Shown piece by piece: positions 1 through 8,950 of a stretch of 64,000 nucleotides of DNA (its first letter is position 1; every line of letters starts with the position of its first letter). Source of the DNA: Tubulanus polymorphus (lineage: Eukaryota > Nemertea > Palaeonemertea > Tubulaniformes > Tubulanidae); assembly GCF_964204645.1 (NCBI RefSeq), contig NC_134030.1, positions 14,724,447 to 14,788,446 of the forward strand, given 5' to 3'. The notes under the pieces are model-generated. The model did not search any database. It was not told the origin of the DNA and saw nothing but the letters and a program-made list of their open reading frames with translations. Both the position numbers and the translations under genes were made by a program.

Positions 1-1107
1 GTACAAGATTTGAAATATTTAGATGGTGAATATCATTATCATTTGAAAGATGATTATTATATCAATATCACTTATAAAAATCAAAATATAATATTAGCAG
101 AATCAACTTTGAGAAAATTAGAAACATTTAGAATTAAAAGAATAAGTAATAGTAATGAACTAGAAGATGTAACAAAAGAAGAAATAAATCAAAATAAAAG
201 AGTATTTAAACAAAGAATTAATAAATTATTTGAAACAATCGATAATAATTTAGAACCAGAATCAACTTCTGAACAGAATAAAACTTCCAAAACTAGTAAA
301 ATTAAATCAAACGGAGTTCAAACTGAAAAACTTTTACCGAATGGACTACTTGATGCAACAGATCAAGAAATAGAAGCTTTTAGTATGTTTTCTAAAAAAG
401 CAATTAGAGAAATAATAAGTATACGAAATGAAGCTGATAAAATTGCGCGCGAAAAAAATATTAGATATAATAAAATTAAACCTTTAGAAAATAAATTATT
501 TGACACCAGAAAAGAATTAGAACAATTAAAATTAGATAGAGAATTTAAAGTTATTGAAGAAATTGAATTTAAAAAAAGAAATTCATATTTAGAAAAAGAA
601 ATTGATGATTTAGAATATAACATAGAATTTCAGAAAGAAAAAATGAAATTATTATTAAAATCATATGATTATTGTATTAATAGATTAAAAGTTGTTGTTA
701 AAGAGTAAATACTAAAACCAAATTCTGACATATCACTAAAAGATAGAATAAAATTATTATTTAAGTTTGAAGGGATAACAATTCTTTCAAATCTAACAGC
801 CGTAACTATGTTATTTACAACAATTGGTTTAGCTGTATCAAATGCTTTAAAATCTACTCCTACTCCCAATAAACCAAATAAACCCCCGAATGATAATAAT
901 TCTATACAAGATAAAGTTAAAGATGGTTTAAAGAAATTAGCAAAATATTTATGGGAACTATCTAAAAAATCTGCTGCAGCATTACCAGGAATTATTGCAT
1001 CAATTGTTGGTTTTATATTGAAATCTGCAGGAAACATTATCAACTTTGCTGCTGAACATATTATTTTATTTTTAATTACAGTTGTAAGTGCTATTATTTT
1101 TGGGTAA
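1..1107 (+). pseudogene. Polinton-like coiled-coil/membrane protein, in-frame stop
   Basis: The reading frame is already open at base 1, so the start lies left of the window. It runs as a Lys/Glu-rich, mostly coiled-coil protein to a TAA at 706-708. The same frame then continues without another stop to 1107. The part after the stop holds a Pro/Asn-rich linker (about 850-900) and an Ala/Ile/Leu-rich tail with one or two predicted membrane segments (about 975-1104, LPGIIASIVGFIL and IILFLITVVSAIIF). Coiled coil followed by a hydrophobic tail resembles uncharacterised proteins I associate with Polinton-like elements of invertebrates; that is recalled family knowledge, not a search. The neighbour downstream is capsid-like and then the packaging ATPase, which fits a structural or membrane role. 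I infer one ~370-codon gene with a nonsense mutation; two separate genes is the alternative. Confidence 0.6.
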
Positions 1108-1151
1108 GTAAACATAATCAAAAATAAATAATTAATTTTTTTGTTAAATAA

Positions 1152-1364
1152 ATGAGTGGGAGTTATATAAGTCCTTCTAAGATTTCTAGAATATCTAATG
1201 CTATTAAAGCAGAAAGATCACGCCATCTAATAATTACTCATAACCCTTCAAATATTAATCCCGATGAAACTTTATATGTTAGAATTCCTCGATTAACACA
1301 AAATACTTTTTACGTTCCAAATAGTATTTATGGAGGGAAAAAAGTATTCTTTGGTGAAATATAA
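1152..1364 (+). pseudogene. N-terminal fragment of a capsid-like protein
   Basis: This 70-codon frame starts MSGSYISPSKISRI and contains NPDETLYVRIPRL. That style (NPS-x-I-x-P-x-E-x-L-Y-V-R-I-P) is what I recall at the N-terminus of major-capsid-like proteins of Polinton/adinto-type elements. Such proteins are normally several hundred residues, so this is a stub. It runs into unrelated sequence after about residue 60 (VPNSIYGG). It sits between the membrane protein and the ATPase, a plausible capsid-gene position. The assignment rests on recognition of a short region and is tentative. Confidence 0.35.
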
Positions 1365-1428
1365 AGGATATGATGATAAATTTAATGAATGGATTTTATC
1401 TAGTAAAATTAAAAGTATAAATGAATAA
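1357..1428 (+). pseudogene. Integrase/chromodomain-like C-terminal scrap
   Basis: A frame offset by one from the capsid-like fragment reads KYKGYDDKFNEWI and ends at TAA 1426-1428. The KYKGY-x5-NEWI pattern is typical of the SH3/chromo-like tail of retroviral-type integrases found in Polintons. Its junction with the capsid-like stub suggests an internal deletion that removed the middle of both genes. It overlaps the ATPase start codon (1421) by 8 bases. Too short for certainty. Confidence 0.3.
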
Positions 1429-2032
1429 AGATTTATTTATATTTGAACCGCATAATATGTTAGTTACTGGGGTAACAAACTGTGGTAAAACACAATTCAT
1501 AGTAGATTTGTTAGAAACTGTATATAAGAATTATTTTGATAATATAATATTATTCTGCCCCACTTATGAAATGAATAAAACATATAATAGAGATATAGCT
1601 AAGATAAAAAAGTTTATTACAATAGATCCTAAAGCAGTAAAAGAAAATTTAGATAATTGTATAAAAATAGCAATTGATACTTATAAAGGATCAAATACAT
1701 TATTCATTATAGATGATTGCGCTAATTTACACAATTCAAAAGTCAGAGAAACTGAGTTATGTTACCTAGCTTTCTCTGGGAGACATTTTGGGATAACAAC
1801 ATGGGTTTTAAATCAAAAATATAATTCAATTGTTAAAGACTTTAGGGAAAATATAAGATTTCTAGTTTTATTTTATAACAAAGATAGAAAATCTATGCAA
1901 CAATCATTGGAAGAAAATCAAATTATACCTACTGAGTTACATGATGAATATATGAATAAATTAAAGAATAATAAAGGTTCAAAATTATTACTGAGACTAC
2001 AATTTCCATATGAATATAAATTTATAAAATAA
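1421..2032 (+). CDS. FtsK/HerA-type genome-packaging ATPase of a Polinton-like element
   Basis: This intact 203-codon frame has a Walker A loop GVTNCGKT at about residues 17-24, a Walker B strand TLFIIDDC near residue 100, and a sensor-like region GRHFGITTWVLNQ. This is the layout of the A32/FtsK-like ATPases that pump DNA into capsids in Polintons, adintoviruses and other PRD1-lineage elements. It is close to the family's usual length and is the only gene of the element without a visible break. It starts at ATG 1421 and runs convergently with the polymerase fragments on the minus strand. Codon use is as AT-rich as its neighbours. It is an old genomic copy, so expression is doubtful. Confidence 0.8.
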   Translation: MNKDLFIFEPHNMLVTGVTNCGKTQFIVDLLETVYKNYFDNIILFCPTYEMNKTYNRDIAKIKKFITIDPKAVKENLDNCIKIAIDTYKGSNTLFIIDDCANLHNSKVRETELCYLAFSGRHFGITTWVLNQKYNSIVKDFRENIRFLVLFYNKDRKSMQQSLEENQIIPTELHDEYMNKLKNNKGSKLLLRLQFPYEYKFIK

Positions 2033-2039
2033 CTATTTA

Positions 2040-2145
2040 TATACCTATGTATTAGATACCCTAATACCTGATACCCTATTGTATACCCTAATACCTACCT
2101 ATGTATTAGATACCCTATTAGATACCTTAATACTTAAAACCCCAT
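2040..2145. repeat. Imperfect short tandem repeat (TACC[C/T]TAATACC-like)
   Basis: A run of related 10-20 base units (ATACCCTAATACC, TGTATTAGATACCC) fills the gap between the convergent ATPase and polymerase-side genes. It could act as a transcription boundary of the element; that is a guess. Confidence 0.6.
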
Positions 2146-2214
2146 TTTTTATTTACTATTATTTTATACAATTTTCAACCAATATTATTATTTGAGTTAA
2201 ATATAATTAATATC

Positions 2215-2508
2215 TTAATCACTTTCACTATCAGACCCTAACAATTTATTCAAACTCTCTACCGTATCATCATCAATAGTTGTTTTATTGAACTTATTCA
2301 TCCTTTCTACCGCATCATCAATAGTTTCTTCTTTATCTTTCACCAAAAGTGTGTCCACATAATCTTTAATATCAATATGCTTATCTGTAACTATATTTTC
2401 ATTATCATCTTTCTTAGTGTTTGCTCCTAATATTTCATTTACAATGTTTGATCCTAATATTTTATTAGCATCGGTTAAATCTAATTCATCTTTATTAGGT
2501 GTTGCTAA
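2215..2508 (-). pseudogene. Acidic C-terminal reading-frame fragment of the Polinton-like element
   Basis: On the minus strand an open frame of about 98 codons begins just after the stop of the HDHL-containing fragment, in another frame, and ends at TAA 2217-2215. It is rich in Asp, Asn and Lys and ends LLGSDSESD. It has no ATG near its start, so it is probably the 3' end of a gene whose middle was deleted. I do not recognise the product; it could be the end of the polymerase gene or of a neighbour. Confidence 0.35.
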
Positions 2509-4476
2509 TAATCTTCATATAATTCTTTACCATTTACTTTTTTATTTGAAACAAACTTTGTAACATATTTAAATGGGTAATGGGTCTCATGCCCTGCGCC
2601 TCTAAACTTCCCATTCAAATGATCATGGTCTCTTACTTTTTTATCTTTATAATAAAATATCTTTTCACAATAATAACATTTATCTGCAAACTCTAATGCT
2701 TCTTTATCTTCTTCTGTCATTATGATTTCTTTATTTGTATTCAATAATTTACTAAATCTTATTTCATATTCAATTAATAAGTCACAAAAATGATTGATAA
2801 CATTTTCATTTCTATAATGATAATATTCACTTACAATTAGTTCTGGATAATCAGATTTAATATATAATCCGAAAGCAGCAGCTGATTGATGAATCTTTTT
2901 AATAGTATTTGTTTTTGGTGGTTCATCTGAAAAATCATTTTCATTAGAATTTAATTTCTTTCTTTTATAATATATTTCTTTTCTATCTTGATCAGTTAAT
3001 TCTTTATTTAATGATTCAAAATATCCATATATAACAAATGGTACTTTATTTTTGTAATCACATTTTTTGAATTCTTATATTTTATCCTTTTCATTTGGTA
3101 AAACTAATTTACAATAATCATGATTATCACATAATTGTTTATGATTTAATAATGTACTTTCATTACTGAATCTATGTAAACATTTTCTACATAGATATAT
3201 TTGATGGTGATCATTTTCTGATTTAAAAAATAAATCGATTTGTTTAATCCACATATAATGATTTTCATAATATAGTATATCTATAACATCATTTGAATCA
3301 TAATCTTTTGATAGGTATAAAGGTCCTAATGTATAATGTTTTATATTGTTACCTTTTGTATTTGGCAATTTGATTAAATCAAATACATTTATTCTTAAAT
3401 TATTATCTCTTTCTATTTTTGGGATATTTTTTAATTCTAACAGGATAATTATATATCTTATAATTATTTTCAAATGGTTTATAATGTGTTAATCTAAAAC
3501 TATGTTGTTTATAATCTTCAACTGGGTGTAAGCAACTTATCATAGCCCATAGAAAACATTTATCATCAAAATTTTGTACATTTATTACAGCATTAGTTTT
3601 AAATGGTAGTTTAATATAACTCGATGCTTCAATATCTGGTTCTTTATAATATGATACATTATTTTAATCAATTGGTTTTGATTTAGTTAACTTATTATAT
3701 TTTGTGTTATAAACATGTTAAGTCATAAATATTATTTCATCAAATATTAAACCAGATCCTTCAAAATATTTCTCTTCTATTTTAGTTTTTACTTCATTAT
3801 AACATTTATTTAATTTATCATCTATATGTTGTTTTGAAATAATATGTTGCGAATGAGAATTTATATTATATATTGGTTTATCTTCAGATTTTATAAATTT
3901 AACTTTTGATGAAATACTTATTTTAGGATATTCAACATCAGTAATTATTCTTATAATATTTTTCATATTTTCTAAATGTTTTTTATTTTCTTCTAATGTT
4001 TTTCCTTTATGAAATTTAAACTCGATAGCAGCTGGACCAATATCACTTTTAAATGCTTCGGTTATCTCTATATCTTTTTTATTATCTAATGAATTAATAT
4101 AATTTCTTACATCTTCCATGTATGGTCTTTTATTGTTTAATTTATTTCTTATTCTTTTAATTGTCTTATGTTTCTTATCATTGTCATTATCAAAATAATC
4201 TTCACCTTAAATATCATTATTCATATTTCTAATATGACTTTTAGATTTTAAATGTTCATTATAATATCTTTTATCACTGAATGATTGATTACATGTATCA
4301 CATTTGTATGTTTCTTTTTCATTCTTTAATTCATCTAATTTAGTTTCTAATAAATCATCTTCATATTCTAATTTCAATTTATTCTCTAAATGTGTTTTAG
4401 TTTTATTGTGTCTTGCTTTTTGGGATTTATCTATATTGATTCTACATGTTGAACAGTAGTACTTATTTGCTTCCAT
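2505..4476 (-). pseudogene. Broken DNA polymerase B (N-terminal part) of a Polinton/adintovirus-like element
   Basis: Four minus-strand pieces lie in order: 4476-4207, 4119-3718, 3473-3075 and 2744-2505. The first has two C2H2 fingers (YYCSTCRINI...H, YKCDTCNQSF...H). The third has the patterns these polymerases carry before the exonuclease domain: HY..KQIDLFF followed by a finger YLCRKCLHRFSNESTLLNH. The fourth holds CYYCEKIF and KVRDHDHLNGKFRGAGH, the HDHL/treble-clef-like motif. The exonuclease and palm (YxDTD) motifs expected next are missing, and the frame ends at 2505. The four pieces need frameshifts to connect, so the gene is dead. A usual polymerase of this family exceeds 1000 residues. 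It is transcribed inward from the palindrome at 4739-4932, which fits a polymerase near an element end. Confidence 0.7.
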
Positions 4477-4738
4477 TTTAATACTAATTTTTTTTTTTAA
4501 TTGATTTTAAAAGTTCAATGATTTAAATATGAATTATTTCAATCACACTTTACTAACACTTTTAATGTTTAAAAATCTAACTCATACAAATATAAATATT
4601 GAAATAATGTTTAAAATATATCTATATATCTATTCTATAAGAGCTTGTACTCTCGTACTCTGGCTTGAAAGCCTACTTTTCTAATTACTTATATATGTTA
4701 TTCATTTATATTTTATTCACGTATATGATTATTTTAAG
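4477..4738. other. AT-rich upstream region with a degenerate element-end motif
   Basis: No gene seen. About 4650-4690 contains TGGCTTGAAAGCC followed by a CTAATTACT-like end, a weak direct copy of the right arm of the palindrome that follows. This suggests repeated terminal sequence beside the polymerase start. Confidence 0.4.
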
Positions 4739-4932
4739 AGTAATAGGGGTAATGGGCTTTCAGGTTAAAGGTTGAGGGGTTGGGAAATTTTACAAATATG
4801 AAAATAATAATAATTTCTAGTTGAATTAGGAGTGTGCGCGACTAATTCAATTAGAAATTATTGTTATTTTTACATTTAAAAAATTTCTCGACCTCTCGAC
4901 CTTTGGCTTGAAAGCCCATTACCCCTATTACT
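4739..4932. repeat. 194-bp near-perfect palindrome with AGTAATAGGGG ends
   Basis: Two ~90-base arms are inverted copies separated by about 12 bases (GAGTGTGCGCGA). The outer ends read AGTAATAGGGGTAATGGGC and its complement, and the inner ends are CTAATTCAA-T/C-TAGAAATTATT. By eye the arms match at well over 80%. The AG...CT termini fit Polinton-type terminal inverted repeats. It lies between polymerase fragments of opposite polarity. Confidence 0.8.
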
Positions 4933-4935
4933 GCC

Positions 4936-5338
4936 ATGAGGCAGAGTAGATCACCTCAGAATAAAAGAAAAACTTTCGTAAACCAGACCAAGGTAAACGA
5001 AACAACCAAATCGGAAGAGATGCAAATGATCCTTAACAAACTTCGGAAGATGGAAGGAGAAATGAACAAAATGAGACTGGAACTAGAGCAACGGACCTGG
5101 AGACCATCGAGGTGGAGGAATAGTGGTCCACAGAACCGACCTCCCACGGTTCCGGTGGAAGAGAGAACATGTTATAGGTGTGGAGTAACATGAAAGCTCA
5201 GTGTCCGGAAAACGCAGAGGAACCTGGTCAGGGAGGCGGGGCCAGGCGGAAAATGGAGACAGCCTCCCAGAAACCCAAGACGCAACTAGTAGGTCCACGC
5301 CGCGAAATGCTCGTGTACATACAGAACCAACCAAGAAT
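4936..5338 (+). pseudogene. Retrotransposon Gag fragment with a zinc-knuckle half
   Basis: An 85-codon frame begins at ATG 4936 and is Lys/Arg/Gln-rich with a short coiled coil (MILNKLRKMEGEMNKMRLEL). It ends at TCYRCGVT then stop. In the next frame the sequence MKAQCPEN continues, so a CCHC knuckle (C-x2-C-x4-H-x4-C) is split by a small deletion near 5185-5195. Base composition (GC-rich) differs sharply from the AT-rich flanks, marking it as inserted DNA. A Ty3-like Gag is likely; no pol region follows. Confidence 0.55.
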
Positions 5339-6314
5339 AATATTTTGAAGGATCTGGTTTAATATTGTTGAAATAATATTTATGACTTTACATGTTTATA
5401 ACACAAAATATAATAAGTTAACTAAATCAAAACCAATTGATGAAAATAATTTATCATATTATAAAGATGATAATATAAATGAATCAAGTTATATTAAACT
5501 ACCATTTAAAACTAATGCTGTTAAAATTTACAAAATTTTGATGATAAATGTTTTTTTATGGACAATTATTAGTTGCTTACATCCAACAGAAGATACTATA
5601 CATAGTTTTAGATTTATAAATTATAAAAAATTTGAAAATAATTATAAGATAGATAATTATCCAGTTAGAATGAAAGATATTCCAAAAATAGAAAGAGATA
5701 ATAATCTAAAAAAAATGTATTTGATTTAATCAAATTACCAAATACAAAAGGTAACAATATAAAACATTATACATTTGAACCTTTGTATTTATCAAAAGAT
5801 TATGATTCAAATGGTGTTATAGATATATGATATTATGAAAATCATTATATGTGGATAAAACAAATCGATTTATTTTTAGAACAGAAAATGATCACCATAA
5901 AATATATCTATGTAGAAAATGTATAACTAAATTCAGTAATGAAAGTACATTATTAAATCATAATCAATTATGTGAAAATTATGATTATTGTAAAATGATT
6001 TTACCAAGTGAAAAGGATAAGATATTAGAATCTAAAAAATATGATTACAAAATAAAGTACCATTTGTAATATATGGAGATTTTGAATCACTCAATAAAGA
6101 ACTAACTAATCAAGATAGAAAAGAAATATATTGTAAAAGAAAGAAATTAAATTCTAATGAAAATGATTTTTCAGAAGAACCACCAAAAACAAATACTATT
6201 AAAAAGATTCATCAATCAGCTGCAGCTTTTGGATTATATATAAAATCAGACTATCCAGAACTAATTGAAAGTGAATATTATAATTATAGAAATGAAAATG
6301 TTATCAATCATTGA
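5339..6314 (+). pseudogene. Inverted second copy of part of the Polinton-like DNA polymerase B
   Basis: This stretch repeats, on the + strand, the minus-strand segment from about 3766 down to 2790. Shared landmarks include the GAAGGATCTGG start, the IYLCRKC...KFSNESTLLNH finger and the final GAAATGAAAATGTTATCAATCA. Its frames (5382-5729, 5851-6069) are broken by different mutations from the other copy, so the two have diverged separately. It stops abruptly at 6314 against unrelated sequence. Confidence 0.75.
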
Positions 6315-7085
6315 ATGAAATAAAATTGAAATATCGATGTGCGGTCTTCTCTGGTTCCGATCTTCATTGCATTTAATGTTTCGCTTTGATGATATCATTG
6401 ACCTGAAATAATCAAATTACGAAAAAATCTAGCTGTTCTAACATTATTTTGCGTGTATGTAGTAAACAATCGAGTTCAGTTACTTTCGGCATTTCGTTTA
6501 AGAAAGGCCAAGTTTTCATTTTCAATCGGGACCCGTGACGAGACAAGGATGTCTCGTCACAGGCCCGAGGTTCTCTCACGGGACACGCTGCATTGCTGCA
6601 GTTTAGCCTGTATCGACACCGGCTGAAAACCCACATTCTGCTTTCAAAAAACGTTTTTTTATGTGAAATTTATTTCCAGTCCTATTTTAGTCGTTATTAT
6701 ACCCTTGAAAATCATTGCCGTAAGTCCGTAAGCTTCTGTTATTTGAGACAACCCTTGAAAATCATTGCCGTAAGTCCGTAAGCTTCTGTTATTTGAGACA
6801 ACACAGCTCAAAGAAGTCGGTAGAGTTAAATTCAAACTGAATCGGTGAATAAAATTTAAACAAAATTTAAATTTAAAACTAAATTCACTCAGTCAAATCC
6901 ATGCCTTGTGGAAGAACAGGAGTTGTTGGATTTATTTTCTTCCCTGAGTTTTGTTGCTTTGACCCTTTTAGGCCTATTTTTACAAAAAGTCAAGAAAAGA
7001 AAAAGCATAGGCACAGGTTGAATAAAGCCTATAAAAAGCCTAAGTTGATAAAATAATAGACAAACGCTACCTACAAGCAGTTAGT
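6315..7085. other. Non-coding stretch with a hairpin and a 50-bp duplication
   Basis: No gene found. A perfect 11-bp hairpin (GTGACGAGACA / TGTCTCGTCAC, 6535-6560) sits inside a weaker outer stem. Bases 6701-6750 are repeated exactly at 6751-6800, a recent tandem duplication. Confidence 0.6.
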
Positions 7086-8809
7086 AGGAACACTTTCCAA
7101 AAACAGCTTATTCTGCCAATTTCGGCGTTTTCCGCCAATTACGGCAGAATTAGCCGTTTATGGATCACTCAGTTTTAAAACTTTCACAGTCGTTTATGGC
7201 TTAATCAGCCAGTTTCAGCTCACTAAGTTTCGAGTTTTGCTTTAAAGTGTTTTGCGCACTTCTGGTCCAATTAGCGCATGTTGCCGTTTACGTCATAATC
7301 TCGAGCAGACGATAAGCTTTCATGTGACGTTAGGATGGAAATTTTTGAGCTAGGTAAAGTGGTCAAATTTATGTTTTTCTAAATGATTACGTCATATGAA
7401 GTCCAAAAACTCCGGGAAAACTCTCAAAACTACTACAGCATGAAAAAAGTTTATTAATCATGATTTTTGTTACAAATAAATGTGGGAACTAGTTTTAAAA
7501 ACTATTATAAAGTTTTCAAGTAAACGTTGCCATGGGTACACATAAAAAGATTCGCCATTTCTGGCGTATTCCGCCGTTTTTGGCGTAGTTAGTTTTATAA
7601 CCATAAACTAATAAGCCATTATTGGCAGTCCACTTGTTATATATGAGGATTCCCCCACCCACTTAGACGTTTTCCCTAGTGTCTACGCGGTACTTTTTTT
7701 AAAGGAATTTTTGAAATAATTAATTTGCTGAGGTGAACGTGTGTAAATATTATATGTTAAATATAAAAATAAAATTATTATCATTATTATCATTCTCATA
7801 AGACAAATCAATCATGGACGTATAAACTAGTGTATCAAAAATCTAGTTTATAGGCCTAAGTGTTGCCCAAGGTCTTATCTTGCCTTATAAAGCATAGAAT
7901 GGTTGAGGGATATATATATATATATATCTTTATTAACGTGTCATCTCAATAAACAAGCCAGCCTATAATAAGGCTTACAAGACACATTGACATTCACAAG
8001 TAGGCCTACAACAAACATGTGACATTGGATTAAGAATTAAGAATTTCGAAGTTTCATTGCGGCTGATATGAATCCGCAAACACTACTTACGATACGACTA
8101 TTACTTAGTAGAATTTTAGTTTTTACGGCATTAGACAAAAGATTGATATCTATACTGGACTGCATATGATGTTGGTTAATTGAAGGTAATTAAGATCTTC
8201 GATGCCTCCCAGCTAATTGGACTTGTGATGGATAGTGATTGAATGAATTGGTTGCCCATGACGTTACAACACTCAAAATCAATATACAGCTGTAGGCCTA
8301 GACTCATTTCAAAATACAACAAACATTTTCGAAACAATTTGGGATACAAGTATATATAAATTTATTACATAGAATACAGGTATACAGAAAGAACAGAATT
8401 TTAATACAGTTGCCATCGAAAATTCTGTACATTTGTATTTAATTCTTTCTTGAAGCCTGGAATGGATCAATGAGATTAATTTTTCGGCGCAAATATACAA
8501 ATTTATGCCAGCAGAAAAGCGATGATGTCATAATAGGGACTCCAATTGATCTAAGCACTATAAATAGCACCTGTATAACTATCTAAGCTAAAAACGCTGT
8601 TTCTAGCGATGTAGTTTTTAAAACTGTATCAGCAGAAAACGGCGGAAATGGCGTTTTTTAAGAACAAGCCAAAAATGGCAGAAAACGCCGATTTCGCCTA
8701 AATTGGCAGAGGCAGTTTAAAACTGAGTAATCCATAAACGGCTGATTCTGCCGTTATTGGCGGAAAACGCCGAAATTGGCAGAATAAGTCATTTTTGGAA
8801 AGTGTTCCT
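7086..8809. mobile_element. ~1.7-kb DNA element with ~100-bp terminal inverted repeats
   Basis: The left end AGGAACACTTTCCAAAA and the right end TTTTGGAAAGTGTTCCT are inverted copies. Similarity continues inward about 100 bases through the shared GGCGTTTTCCGCC and CCGTTTATGGAT blocks. Further GGCG/CGCC short palindromes recur at about 7545-7625 and 8600-8700. No transposase frame is present, so it is non-autonomous. I could not define a clear target duplication. A (TA)n run lies at about 7912-7927. Its right end is 80 bp before the cyclophilin start codon. Confidence 0.75.
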
Positions 8810-8889
8810 GACTGACAAGTCAACGTCAATAGGTTAATTGAACGGATTCCAAGAATAAGATTGCCGGATCATAAGTAAAGAATTCAAGT

Positions 8890-8950
8890 ATGTCTCATGT
8901 GAAGGATCGTCCAAGGTGCTTTTTCGACATTGAAATAGACAGCCAACCTA
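8890..8950 (+). CDS. PPIG: PPIG-like exon 1 (start codon)
   Basis: ATG at 8890 opens [17 protein letters not shown], the usual start of PPIG/NKTR cyclophilins. The donor GTAAGT follows at 8951, phase 1. Earlier non-coding exons are not excluded. Confidence 0.9.

Noticed and set aside
2040-2145. Telomeric repeat
   Set aside because: TACCCTAATACC units are irregular and not TTAGGG arrays; more likely part of the Polinton-like element.
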